NCBI GenBank assembly: GCA_033782935.1
Contig: JAWQEG010000259.1
Location: forward strand, 1,855,001-1,919,000
DNA from: Petrolisthes cinctipes
Taxonomy: Eukaryota > Arthropoda > Malacostraca > Decapoda > Porcellanidae
Length of the DNA: 64,000 nucleotides
Reading direction: 5' to 3'
The position numbers and the translations under genes are program-made. Positions 31,915 through 42,599 of the stretch are shown here, in pieces. How positions within the stretch are numbered: the first letter of the stretch is position 1; every line of letters starts with the position of its first letter. A model generated the notes under the pieces. That model saw only the letters and a program-made list of their open reading frames with translations. It was not told the origin of the DNA and did no database searches.

Positions 31915-32932
31915 CAATTTTTCAGCGGTACATCAGGAGATAGCTAATGGTTTGTATTTCAATATCCTGTATTATTTATTTGTGTAGTGTGAGTTGTTTC
32001 CAAGCTATTAGCCGTCAAATGTGTTTTTTATGAAGTGACCCAGAGTGCGGGAGAAAGACCTGTGTAAGAGAGCTGCCACAGTAGATAAGGCCCGCAGCTA
32101 AGTGAAGTATTATTTTATGATCTCTTTTGTAATTGTTTCAGTGTGTAAGCTCATCCAAGTCAATATATGTTTATTTAAATGAGTAAAGTCACTAAAGAAG
32201 TGCCGTCAGTATTTAAAGTAATGTGTTTAGCTCTGTCAAAACTCAGTACTATTACCATTGTATAATTACATGAATTCTCATTATTATTAGGAGTGTAATT
32301 GATTATTAATATTGTGATTATTATTAATATTATTATTATGTGCCATTAGTACTGTGTACTTTGTGGCCACCTGAGCTTGAACTTTCTGCATCCTATATTT
32401 ACTTTTTCTTTGAGGTACAGTGCTGGACTAATGTTCGGTCCCGCAGCCAACCATTCTGATTCCCATCTGTTGTTTATAACCCAAACATTCATCTGATACT
32501 TCGTTGTCCGAGTCTGAAGGGGTTCAGAAGGCTGGCGTACTGTGGCTGGCTGCGGGACAGAACATTAGTCTGGCGCTGTACAGTACGGGAATACCTGATT
32601 TAATTTTCATTTTTTGTATTGTGTTCGTCCTACTACTTAGTGTTAATAATAATTGTTAATTGTTTTACTTCTTGTTTGACTTTATAACAAGTAATATAAA
32701 ATCTGGTTTGTTGCCAGAGGGGATTATTAATATTTCTTGCTTTAACCATTAAGCCGCAAGCCTTATCTCCCGCCGCAGCCCTGTCTTGAAGGCCTCACTA
32801 CCGCACTCATGGTCACTATGTAAACAACATATTTGATGGTTAATAGCTTGTAAACCACTCACGCTACATAAATAAATTATACAGGATATTGAAGTGCAAA
32901 CCTTTCGCTGTCTCCTCATGTACCGCCCCGGA
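31915..32932. mobile_element. Long-TIR element (~1 kb)
   Basis: About 175-bp inverted repeats: 31915-32095 against 32750-32932 (shared GCGGTACAT, TTCAATATCCTGTAT, TTATTTATTT.TGTAG, CAAGCTATTA). Similarity is about 80% by eye. No transposase frame between them; the spacer holds MITE J and AT-rich sequence. Target duplication unclear, so superfamily not assigned. Confidence 0.65.
32418..32578. mobile_element. MITE J, mariner-type
   Basis: 161 bp, TA-flanked, ~33-bp inverted repeats CAGTGCTGGACTAATGTTCG left and its near complement right (three mismatches). Nested in the long-TIR element. Confidence 0.8.
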
Positions 32933-33581
32933 CAGATATCTCTGGACTAAATTTCATCGCATAGAGAAAAATGCGCTCTGAGTGGCCCTTTGGTCAAACT
33001 GCGGTTCAAGATAAGGAAATCTTCTGTCAGTTTCTCTCTAGCTTCGACTCTCAGGGTTGGAAGGCAGAAGTGTCTAGGTTTCAATCGTGCCACTGTGGGG
33101 CTCTGGCGCTCCATAGCCGTTCATGCGTAGTGATGTAGGGAAGATCATTACAGATGGGGAGTTAACCTCATGTGAAAAGAATTCAATAAGGTTATTCAGC
33201 TAAATAACGTCGGTATTTACAGCAGTACCAGGCTCTGATAACACTGACTACCTGGCTAACCTTTACCTGGTAATACATTAATTTACTAATAATGTTTTGT
33301 CTCTATACGTTAAAGGTAAATTAATAAGTATTTTTATATTATTTATGTATCGACTCGGATAATAAAACGGGTATTATTTTGGAAACATTAAGCGCTTATC
33401 TGCTCTTGGTCAATAATGTTATAATATCTATAGCATGATACAAATTACCTTGTAACTGATCTTCTTTATCGAACAGGACAAGTTTTTAAATATACTCCCA
33501 AAGAACATAGGCCATAACCATTTTTTCAATAATATATGATATTGTACATAGTAATAGTAAGAAATAAATCCATTTAGAGAT
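32933..33581. other. No gene seen
   Basis: Unique AT-rich sequence without recognisable repeats or domains; it may include the 5' UTR of the LINE that becomes recognisable at 33582. Confidence 0.5.
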
Positions 33582-34043
33582 GTGATTACTCTATGCCAAG
33601 GTTCCACGCTCTTGCAACTAGGTATGTACCTTTACCCTTTGTGTACGGGACAATTCTTGCTCGAGTTGTTCCTCGATCAGGATAGTGATATTTATTGCCT
33701 GTTCTGTCATAACAGGGAGAAGATCTTGGCCGAGGTTAGGCAACTTAGAAAACAAGTTGTCACTTTGAAAAGACAACTTCAGGTAAAGGGTGACAAAACA
33801 AATGAGGCAACTCCAAATAGCGACTGTTCAGGCGTTAGCGGCAGGTCAGAAGATAGCGACAGGACAGACGATAGCGATGGGTCAGTTAGGAATGAAGGTT
33901 TCATTCAGGTAAGGAGTGGAGCCAGCTCCAGAATCAATAATAATGTAGAAAGCGCCATCCCAGTTAGCAATAGTTATGAGGTATTAAACGATGAAGATGG
34001 GGTGGAATCTAGTTTCTCCCTGGTGGGGGATAGTCTAGTATGA
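33582..34043 (+). pseudogene. LINE ORF1 N-terminus, coiled coil
   Basis: An open frame of 153 codons. Residues about 46-66 (EKILAEVRQLRKQVVTLKRQ) form a coiled coil as in trimerising LINE ORF1 proteins; two nearby Cys (YCLFCHNRE) may be zinc ligands. A Ser/Asp-rich linker follows, and the frame ends with SSFSLVGDSLV, where GDS is SGNH block I of the next domain. The stop after GDSLV is a substitution. Confidence 0.7.
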
Positions 34044-34465
34044 GGCCAGGATAGCGAGTTCTGTTGGGATAGGAAGAAAAAAAGAACAAATAGATGCTAT
34101 CCTGGTAATAAGATAGAAGAAATTATAGAGAAGGTTGATTATATCTAGTAGAAAACTCACCGGAGGATACAACGTTTGTGAAACTAGTTGGCACAAACAA
34201 CCTCCGGCAAGATGACACCGACACGGTACTAGAAAAGTAAAGAAAAATTATTAGGGAACTCACAAATAGGAGACACAAGGTAGCAGTGTGTAGCATCATT
34301 CCTAGATATGATGTTGGCCCTGACTAATTTAGGAAAATGTAGGTCATCAATTTTGGAATAAAGGCACTATGTAGGCAGGATAATGAAGAGTTTTTAGATA
34401 TCTGGCACCACTTTTGTAGGGATAGAATATTGTATAGTCGAGATTGCGATCACAAAATAATAAAA
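34010..34465 (+). pseudogene. SGNH-hydrolase (esterase) domain of the LINE
   Basis: Three blocks of the SGNH/GDSL fold can be read across stops and one frameshift: GDSLV (nucleophile Ser), LVGTNNLRQDDTD (G and N of blocks II/III) and, before the domain end, EFLDIWHHFCRDR with YSRDCDH (the D-x-x-H region). Such domains occur in ORF1 of CR1-type LINEs, where they act as esterases of debated role. It continues, in the same frame as the last block, straight into the RT linker. Confidence 0.7.
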
Positions 34466-35467
34466 TGTAACATAAACTGTAACACTAAGATTTGTGAAAA
34501 TAGTTAGTTACTACCTAACTATAAAAGAGCAAATTTTTATAATATTAGAAAAGAAATAAACGAAATAATCTGGACTGAATTGCTAAATAATGAAGAAGTC
34601 GATACGATGTGTAAAATATTCACAGAAAAATCCTGTCAATTGAAAAGAAACATGTACCGAAAATAAAGAAACGAAATTATAACTGCAAATCAGTTTGGAT
34701 GATGAATAAAATTCAGCGCACTATTAATAACAAGAGAAAGACATAATTATAAAGTATGTAAACGTACCGATTAACGCATAGACTATAATAAATATGTAGA
34801 TGCAAAACGTATTAGTGCAGTGAAAGACAAATCAGACTTCTCACAGGTAGCAGACAGTAACAAACTAGAGATTAACGAATTTACAGATGAAGAACTCTTA
34901 AAGTATCTAAAAACACAAGATACTTTTAAAAGTGTAGGATGTGACGAAGTATACCCCAGATTATTACGTGAATGTCATAGAGAAGTTTTACAACCTTTAA
35001 AAAGAAGAAAGCCAATGTAGCTCCTATAATTAAGAAAGGTAATAAATGTCCTGGTGGAAACTACCGCCTAAACAATTTAGCATCCGTTATAATAAAAATA
35101 TTTGAAAAATTGTTGAGATAAAATAGTATTAGATAAACAAAACTTAATTTTGGACTCTCAACATGGTTTCCGTAACGACAGATCTTGTCTAACAAGTTTA
35201 CTCGAGTTTTTTAACTACATAAACTGTAATGCAGACAAAAAGGTACCAACTGATAATATATATTTAGACTTTCAGAAAGCGTTTAACACAATACTACATA
35301 AGCGACTACTATTGAAGTTAAAAGCACATGGCTTGGGGGATCAGTAGTGCACATGGATTGGAGATTGGCTATCAAACCACCGGAAACAAGTCGTAATTAG
35401 TGGAGAAGCATCAGATTGGCTGGACGTTGTAAGTGGGGTGCACAGGGAACAGTGTTAAAACCAACAC

Positions 35468-35840
<373 letters not shown>

Positions 35841-36462
35841 GACTTCGAATGCGGATTTATCTCCAAAATATTCAAATTTGCAGATGATACAAAAATTGGT
35901 GGTACTGCAAAAAGCGACGAAGACTGTGAAGCCATTTAGAGCGACCTAAACACACTGTCAGAATAGAGCGATAAATGGTTGTTGAAGTTTAATGCGAATA
36001 AATGTAAGGTGATGCATGTAGGTAATAACAACCTGAGGCACAATTATAGATTACAAGGTAGATATCTGGCAAAAGTAAGAGGAAAAGGACTTGGGTGTCA
36101 TAATGAGTAGCGATCTAAAGATGAGTGCGCAGTGTTTGGCAGCAAGTAAAAAAGCTAATGTAGTTTTAGGCTTTATTGCACGGAATTTTAGATATAAGTC
36201 GCCAGAAATAATAACGTGCTTATATATATTTCATGTTAGACCACATTTTGAATACTCAGTTCAACTATGGGCCCCCTGTTATGCTAAAGATGCTAAAAGG
36301 TTGGAAAGCGTACAAAGAAGAGCAACTACAATGATCCCTAGCATTCGTAATTTGACATATGAGGAAAGATTTATCTACACCTACGATTTAAAGGTTAACT
36401 AAGTGTTTATTCTTGATAGTCAGATAGTCATTCTCATTTCCCCACTTCCCCTCTCGTAACAG

Positions 36463-36584
36463 GACCAAATTATTCCAGCCAACAGGCCACCATCATATTT
36501 GTTCATCTGGTCTTGCTGTTTCCTGTCATACTTTGGAAGAATTAAGGCACACTAATGTACCAAAAGTATACTATACCCCCTTAA
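36463..36584 (-). mobile_element. Family A copy, reverse orientation
   Basis: Reverse strand: TTAAGGGGGTATAGTATACT, then TTCCAAAGTATGACAGGAAA and GGCCTGTTGGCTGGAATAAT. It shares the TTAA at 36581-36584 with a forward copy, so the two stand head to head. Confidence 0.7.
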
Positions 36585-36727
36585 GGGGATAGTATATTTT
36601 TAGTACATTGAAAAGATTTGATTCCTCCAAAGTATATGCCAGGAAACAACCGGACCAGATGAATAAAAACTATGGTGGCCTGTTGCTGGAAATAGATTTA
36701 CCAACACTGTACATACAACCATCTTAA
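36581..36727 (+). mobile_element. Family A copy, forward orientation
   Basis: TTAA at 36581-36584 and 36724-36727; GGGGATAGTATATTTTTAGT, GATTCCTCCAAAGTATATGC; right arm partly deleted (GGCCTGTTGCTGGAAATAGA). 147 bp. Confidence 0.7.
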
Positions 36728-36905
36728 TTTCATGGGGAGATTTCCTTGTTGGTAAATTGGAGGGCTATTGATTCCTCCAAGCTATGACATGCAACAGATA
36801 CCCTAATAGTACTGTATGTACCATTAAGGGCGACTGTTTACTGGCATAGTTAAGAGGAATCAGTAGCCTTCCATTTCACCAACAAATAGAATCTCCCATT
36901 ACGTA
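36724..36905 (+). mobile_element. Foldback family C copy
   Basis: TTGTTGGTAAATTGGAGGGC and TATTGATTCCTCCAAGCTAT pair with GGCATAGTTAAGAGGAATCA and CCTTCCATTTCACCAACAAA. Ends ATTTCATGGGGAGATTTCC and GAATCTCCCATTACG. It shares TTAA (36724-36727) with the A copy before it. Confidence 0.65.
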
Positions 36906-37299
36906 CAGTGGCTAAAAGTGGACTACATGAAAGACATACTGAGTGTACATACACACATACGACTATGAAATATTAAAAGGAAAAGGAGAAAGAGAGAGAA
37001 AATAGCAGTAAAGGTGAATGATATGCGGAGAAGTGTGTGTAGAATAGAGAAAATTTGAGCAGGAGGTAATTCTGTATAAGTGGTCCACGTGTTTTTTTGT
37101 GTTTTTTTTTTTTTTTTCCTGCTTATTTTTACTTGTTCTATTCATTAGTGACCATAATATTGATCGGAAACCACTTGGTTTATACATATTCCCTAACCCC
37201 TTCAATCTTGGGGGAGAGCACTGGGAACCGGGGGTTTTGGGTGGGGGAAAACGGTAAACACGTAAATGAGCTTATTTTGCATTGATACTGGTTTCTTGA
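36906..37299. other. No gene seen
   Basis: Unique sequence with a short poly(T) (37102-37119). The AAGTGTGTGTAGAATAGAGA segment near 37030 matches the minisatellite unit at 39610-39830. Confidence 0.5.
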
Positions 37300-37705
37300 C
37301 CTGCATAAATGTCGAAAAATTGAAAATCCGAGCCAAGTTTCGGCAAAAGTTGGCTCGGGTTTTGCAATTTTCCTGAGGGATAAATGTCAAGATTTTGGAA
37401 ATCCGAGCCAAGTTTCGGCAACAGTTGGCTCGGGTTTAGCAATTTTCCTGAGGGATGAATGTCAAGATTTTGAAAATCCGAGCCAAGTTTCGGCAAAAGT
37501 TGGCTCGGGTTTTGCAATTTTCCTGAGGGATAAATGTCAAGATTTTGGAAATCCGAGCCAAGTTTCGGCAAAAGTTGGCTCGGGTTTTGCAATTTTCCTG
37601 AGGGATAAATGTCAAGATTTTGGAAATCCGAGCCAAGTTTCGGCAAAAGTTGGCTCGGGTTTTGCAATTTTCCTGAGGGATAAATGTCAAGATTTTGGAA
37701 ATCCG
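37300..37705 (-). repeat. 75-bp tandem repeat, five-plus units
   Basis: Unit contains GTCAAGATTTTGGAAATCCG, AGCCAAGTTTCGGCAA, GTTGGCTCGGGTTTTGCAA and TTTTCCTGAGGGATAA; period exactly 75. Because 75 is divisible by three and the unit lacks stops in one reverse frame, a 204-codon frame (37272-37886) stays open with a 25-residue repeat (IYPSGKLQNPSQLLPKLGS). AAGTTTCGGCAAAAGTTGGC is also palindrome-like. Confidence 0.9.
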
Positions 37706-37726
37706 AGGCAAGTTTAGATAAATAAC

Positions 37727-38240
37727 CAAACCTAACCTGACCTAACCTGGGCAGACTACCGGAACCTAACCGGGGCACACTACCGGGACCTAACCAGGGC
37801 AGACTACCGGGACCTAACCGGGGCAGACTACCGGGACATAACCAGGGCAGGCTACCAGGACCTAACCGGGGCAGACCACGGCACAATATACAGTAGAAAC
37901 TAGTCAGACCTCACCTGACCTGACCTAACCTAATCTGGACTGGGACACACTACCGGGACCTAACCGGGGCAGACTACCGGGACATAACTGGGGCGGACTA
38001 CCAGGACATAACTGGGGCAGACTACCGGGACATAACTGGGGCAGACTACCGGGACCTAACCGGGGCAGACCACGGCACAATATACAGTAGAAACTAGTCA
38101 GACCTCACCTGACCTGACCTAACCTAATCTGGACTGGGACACACTACCGGGACCTAACCGGGGCAGACTACCAGGACCTAACCGGGGCAGACTACCGGGA
38201 CATAACTGGGGCACACTACCGGGACATAACCTCACGTGAC
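37727..38240. repeat. CCTAA-rich minisatellite with ~192-bp higher-order repeat
   Basis: Starts with ACCTAACCTGACCTAACCTG, then ~24-bp units ACCGGGACCTAACCGGGGCA with GACT/CACT variants. A block with CGGCACAATATACAGTAGAA and CTAGTCAGACCTCACCTGAC occurs twice 192 bp apart (about 37880 and 38072). The CCTAA pentamer is the arthropod telomere motif, but here it is degenerate and mixed with GACCT. Confidence 0.85.
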
Positions 38241-38337
38241 CTAACTGCCCCCCTTTATTATCCTTAGCAGACTACCTAACTGGCCATTACAATTGTTGTA
38301 CATAATTATTATTATTGCTATTTGTTAATAAAATATA

Positions 38338-38595
38338 TTACAAAAAGGTTTTAACTCTTACCAGACTTGCAGGAAAATTGTGCAGATGATTAAATTTTCG
38401 AAGAAACCTGGGCCTGTTATTATAATCCATAGTAGCCTCCTGTCGACACTGCTCACTTATTTTATGTTTCAAAATTAGCCTATGATCCACACATAAATGA
38501 AAAAGTTCTTGTGGCTTAGCAAAATGCGTGAAAAAAAAATCCCTACCGGCTTCCAGCCATGTTGGTGGTGTCAGCTGGTCACGTAATACTGACAC
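38338..38595 (-). CDS. Hypothetical short open frame
   Basis: 85 codons on the reverse strand (QLTPPTWLEAGRDFFFTHFA, LFHLCVDHRLILKHKISEQC, RRFLRKF-like basic end) with mixed composition unlike the surrounding repeats. No domain recognised, no splice sites or promoter identified. It could be a decayed exon or transposon fragment, or chance. Confidence 0.2.
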   Translation of the reverse strand: MSVLRDQLTPPTWLEAGRDFFFTHFAKPQELFHLCVDHRLILKHKISEQCRQEATMDYNNRPRFLRKFNHLHNFPASLVRVKTFL

Positions 38596-39184
38596 GTAGC
38601 AGTGAAAATGGGATGGTGCAAAATTGCGGATGAATACAGAAGGTTCATAGATTGCATTAATAATAATGATTATAATACTATGAGATGAGAAAATAATTTA
38701 TGAAATTAAGTGAGTAAATAATGAAATTATCTATATATAAATGGTGATGGAATTAAAAGAATATTGAAAGCGTCATTTAATTAAAAAAAATACATGATTT
38801 ACGAGATGGCAACTTGAAGTAGCACATGAGCATCCCATCATGATGTGGACTACTTTGTACAGTGTTCAGTGGCTTATTATAAAGAAGGACCTGGGAGAGA
38901 AAGACACCGTGAACGCTGGAGTCTGAACTTAGGGTATTAACACCGTAGACTTACTCCTACGCTGGACTTCGTCTCAAAAGCGGTCGCGATTTTTCGAAAG
39001 CCTATTCTGCCGAAAGTTAAGTGCAACCGCCTATTATATTCATTACACACGAACACACTACATTGTCCCCTACTTAAATATACATAAATTGTAAATATTT
39101 GCCGCGTGGACCACATATACAGATTTTCCGAGCAGGAAAGATGAATGATATGGTGATAAGTGTGAGTATAGAATAGAAAGAGTA
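38596..39184. other. No gene seen
   Basis: Unique AT-rich sequence; nothing recognisable apart from an AAGATGAATGATATGGTGAT segment at 39138-39182 that matches the minisatellite unit at 39610-39830. Confidence 0.5.
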
Positions 39185-39602
39185 AGAGGTGGTGGCAGAG
39201 TGGATACAGTGATGGACCTGGGTTCGAGTCCACGAGAAACGTCTGTTTTGTTTTGTTTTCCGAGATGATCTGATGGATCCAGCTGTTCGTCAAGTATCCT
39301 GGCTACGCCGACACGTCAATAAAATATCCCCTACATCGTCGTCACCTCATAACATAGAAGATGCCCCCAACAATATTCCAAGAGTGACGGGGCAGCTGCC
39401 CTCTCCTGACAGTGACGTGTATAAATAAGGTATGACGGTTAGGTGTCATCATGTAGTGGGGCAGAAGAGAAGCTGCGAAGATCACCACGAAACTCCACTG
39501 TCTCATCTAATGCGACAACCCAATAATCTCGGGGCCTCGCAAGAGTCACGAACTACTGACAGCCTACAGTCCCGAGGTTGAGGTTTAAATAAAATTAAAT
39601 AA
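39185..39602 (+). mobile_element. tRNA-derived SINE (family 2), near full length
   Basis: Box A-like GGTGGCAGAGTGGATAC and a perfect box B, GGTTCGAGTCC, at the head; a body with TCCGAGATGATCTGATGG, CCTGGCTACGCCGACACGTC and CCCTACATCGTCGTCACCTC; and an AAATAAAATTAAATAAAAT tail. A second copy sharing the first ~245 bp is at 52037-52282. Pol III-type SINE; mobilised by a LINE in trans. Confidence 0.8.
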
Positions 39603-39609
39603 AATGTAG

Positions 39610-39835
39610 AGATAAATAGGCTGACAAGTGTGTGTAGAATAAAGTTAGAGCAGGAAAGATAGATGATATGCTAAGAAGTGTGTATAGAAAAGAGAGAATA
39701 AGAGCAGAAGATATGGATGATATGCTGAGATGTATGTGTAGAATAGAGTTAGAGCAGGAAGGATGGATAATATACTGAGAAGTTAGAGCAAAAAAGATGG
39801 ATGATTTGCTAAGAAGTGTGTGTAGAATCCGTAGA
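39610..39835 (-). repeat. ~55-bp minisatellite (GAATAGAGTTAGAGCAGGA)
   Basis: Four units of GATGGATGATATGCTGAGAA, GTGTGTGTAGAATAGAG and TTAGAGCAGGAA. Single units occur at about 37005-37065 and 39130-39185. Confidence 0.8.
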
Positions 39836-40095
39836 ATTGACAGGGTGGGAAACACGGAACAATGTCTGCGAAATTACACACACACATTAATTATATATTT
39901 TTAAAAGTTATTCATATATATTCACGTATTTTATTCATTTATATTATATATTTTTGTTATGTATGTCATTAACATATCCCTATTGTTTCCTGATATATAG
40001 TTTAGAGGAATCAATAGCCCTCCAATTTACCACACAGATTTTCAATTCAGTAAGTTCTTAGTCAGTAAGTGAACTCCAACGACTAGAAATACGGC

Positions 40096-40099
<4 letters not shown>

Positions 40100-40126
<27 letters not shown>

Positions 40127-40144
40127 TGTGTGTGTGTGTGTGTG
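40100..40144. repeat. (GA)n(GT)n microsatellite
   Basis: GA run followed directly by GT run. Confidence 0.95.
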
Positions 40145-40149
40145 TGATT

Positions 40150-40680
40150 GGGTAGGAAGGGGGAACACGAAGGAGTGAGGTGGGGGGTATGGGTATTGTT
40201 GGGGGGAGGGGGGAGGGATGTGTGGGGAGGTAGGGGAATTGTTGGGGGTGAGGGATGGGGGGGGGAAGAATAAGGGGTGAGGGATGGGGGGGGGAAGAAT
40301 AAGGGGTGAGGGACAGGGGGGAGGGGTAGGAATAAGGAGAGGGATGGGTGGGGGTGAGGAAGAAGGGGGGAGAGATGGGTTGGGGTGAGGAAGAAGAGGG
40401 GAGGGATGGGTGGGGGTGAGGAAGAAGAGGGGAGGGATGGGTGAAGGTGAGGAGGAAAAAGAGTTGAGGATTGGGCATGGGAATTGTTGGGGGAGTGAAG
40501 AAACAGGGGTGAGGGTTGCGTGGGGTAGGGATGGAGTTGGGGTGAGGGATGGTGGAGTGGGGAGGAAGAAGGGGTGAGGGATGGTGGAGAGTAAAAGGGG
40601 TGAACAATGGGTGGGGGAAGAGAAAGGGGTGAGATATGGGGGAGGAAGAAGGGGTGAGGGATGGGTATGGGAGAGTAGCA
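40150..40680. repeat. G-rich ~30-bp minisatellite
   Basis: Degenerate units of GAGGAAGAAGAGGGGAGGGA plus TGGGTGGGGGT, purine/G-rich on the plus strand. It lies in the presumed first intron of the CDK-inhibitor gene. Long reverse-strand Pro/Ser frames here are repeat translation. Confidence 0.85.
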
Positions 40681-40692
40681 TACATGACTCAC

Positions 40693-41606
40693 CTGTGATG
40701 TTGGTTTGCCGGAGGGGGGAGGAGAGGGTGGGGGAAGGGGTCGTAGCCATGGAGGTAGTATAGGTGGAGTCGCCAGTCGGACCTGAGTTGTGAAGCCACC
40801 AATCTGTCATTTCCGGCGCCTATACTACCTCCATGGTCATAACACACACCACTAACCCCCCTTTCCCCCCCACCACCACCACCACTCTCTCTTACTTCTC
40901 CTTTTAAACTCTCCCCCACTTCTTCCGATGGGGGTAGTTGTGGTGATTGTGATAGTTGTTGTGGTGATGGTGGTAGTTGTGGTGGTGATGTTGGCATTTG
41001 TGGTGATGTTAGTAGTTGTGTTGGTAATATTGGTAGTTGTAGAGGTGATGTTGGTTGTTGTGGTGATGTTGGTAGTTGTGGTAATGATTGATGTGATTGT
41101 GATGTTGGTAGCTGTGATGATGATGGCAATGATGTTAGCGATGTTGGTAATGATGTTTTTGATGTTGGTAATGGTGGTAGTGATGTTGGTAATGTCAGCG
41201 ATGTTGGTAATGGTGGAAGAAGTTCTTTGGTTTTTGGTTTGGTGACATCGGTAGCAGTTGATAGAAGGACGGAGGAACGTCGTGACTGAAGGACGTTGGT
41301 AGCCGTGGTAGTGGTAGGGGGGCTGGGAGACCACACATAGCGACCCCCAGGAAGAGGCGCCCACCGTATGGGGTCAAAATTCCACTTACTGGCAAATTCG
41401 TGGGCTGAAATGGTGGTCAACGCAGCAGCTAATGTCTTTTGTTCCTTTCGATGTTGCTGTATGCTACTGACGGAGGCGCCGAAGGTAATGGCTCTCCTAG
41501 TAGTAGTAGTAGTATCTCCTTTCACCTTTACCCTCTCCATCATCATCATCATCGTTCCACACACCATCACCATTTGTCCTGCCTTCTTCACAGCACAGCA
41601 CAGCAC
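40693..41606 (-). CDS. CIP/KIP-type CDK inhibitor (p27/Dacapo-like), exon 1
   Basis: A reverse-strand exon of 304 codons plus two bases. Residues 37-92 match the CDI domain that binds and inhibits cyclin-CDK complexes: RRAITFG (cyclin-contact motif, RxLFG-like), a helix-forming SVSSIQQHRKEQKTLAAAL, then KWNFDPIRW and PLPGGRYVWS, equivalent to the KWNFDF and PLEGKYEW motifs of p27. A Pro/Gln/Thr/Ser tail follows with many SP/TP sites, encoded by an in-frame minisatellite (about 40928-41245). The exon ends at a consensus donor, CAG|GTGAGT, matching the layout of p27-type genes where a short second exon follows; that exon is not identified. The start is taken as the first ATG; others lie at codons 12, 14 and 19-23. 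Nuclear cell-cycle brake by homology. Confidence 0.75.
40739..40843. repeat. Short inverted repeat within the coding exon
   Basis: CCATGGAGGTAGTATAGG (40748-40765) is repeated inverted at about 40817-40837 (CCTATACTACCTCCATGG). It lies in the 3' part of the CDK-inhibitor exon. Confidence 0.75.
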
Positions 41607-42119
41607 ACACCATACAACACCACCACGTTATGTGACGCACAACCTTCCCCCGCGCTGGCTTACCTCACACTGATGTATATCAAGTATCGACTGTATCATG
41701 TATTGTTGTAAACAAAAAATATTGTGATGCCCGGCAGCCCGTGAGGCGTGCCCCGTCTGCTCTCCCTCACTGGGAGGGATCCACAGTACACTTACGTCGG
41801 TGTAAACTCAGAAATACTCTCATCCGACTTCCGCCGCTATCCACAGGCGTGAATGAATGTGTCAAGTTGAACCTTTTCCCGAATTGTTATGTATAAATCT
41901 ATTGAACCGAACCTAAAGCTTTTATATTTTCGGGTTATACAGGAAGTATGAAATTGTATACTTTTTTTTTTATTGAATCTTAACGTTGAGGATAGCAGTG
42001 TATTTAAATGTTGGAGTAGCGAAGTTTCAGTTACATCTGGCGCAAGTTGATCCTCAGACACAAGTTACACCAAGTTTGCGGATCCCGCCCACACACTCTA
42101 GCCCCGCCCCCTTTAACAT
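41607..42119. other. Upstream region of the CDK-inhibitor gene
   Basis: GC-richer, mostly unique sequence expected to hold the promoter and 5' UTR of the reverse-strand gene. No TATA box is convincing. A reverse-strand GAG|GTAAGC at about 41660-41668 could be a 5' UTR donor but has no matching acceptor before the ATG. Confidence 0.4.
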
Positions 42120-42240
42120 TACAGTTGCCAGCTACCATCATTGCTTTTACCACCATTACCAGCACCACTTTTACCACCATTAACACCTTTGCTTTTACCA
42201 CCATTACCAGCACCACTTCTACCAACAATACCACAACTTT
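42120..42240 (+). repeat. ACC-rich minisatellite
   Basis: Units of TTTTACCACCATTACCAGCA and CCACTT, about three copies. Confidence 0.75.
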
Positions 42241-42369
42241 TATCCCTTACACACTTCTTCCACAAAAACACTTTACATTCCGTTTGTATACAAATTCGGC
42301 AACGAGGTATTTACATATGACGTCATCACAACAGAAGGACTATGATTGGTTAAGTCATCTCGGCCTACC

Positions 42370-42560
42370 AACACACACACACACACACAGGATGGAAGGA
42401 GCGGAAATACACACACGCAAACACACACAGAGGAAGGAAGGAAGCAGCGAAAGTACAGACATACATACACACACACACGCCTTGTTTATGCATGCACACA
42501 CACACACACATCTTGTTTACACACACACACCTTGTTTAAACACAAACACAAACAAGTTAG
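42370..42560. repeat. (AC)n-rich tract
   Basis: AC runs interrupted by GGAAGGAGCGGAAATA-like and CTTGTTTA spacers. Confidence 0.85.
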
Positions 42561-42599
42561 AGGGTAATATAGGACTGAGATGAGATGTTTTACTGTTAT

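Noticed and set aside
37272..37886. 204-codon repeat protein
   Set aside because: A 75-bp stop-free unit stays open automatically; no start context, promoter or flanking gene.
37727..38240. True telomere
   Set aside because: CCTAA is degenerate, mixed with other units and internal to a window with unique flanks.
39185..39245. Functional tRNA gene
   Set aside because: The anticodon arm is deleted and the segment is the head of a SINE with a second copy at 52037.
40042..40810. Three overlapping Pro/Ser-rich frames of 200-250 codons
   Set aside because: Translation of a G-rich minisatellite in all three frames; probably intronic to the CDK-inhibitor gene.
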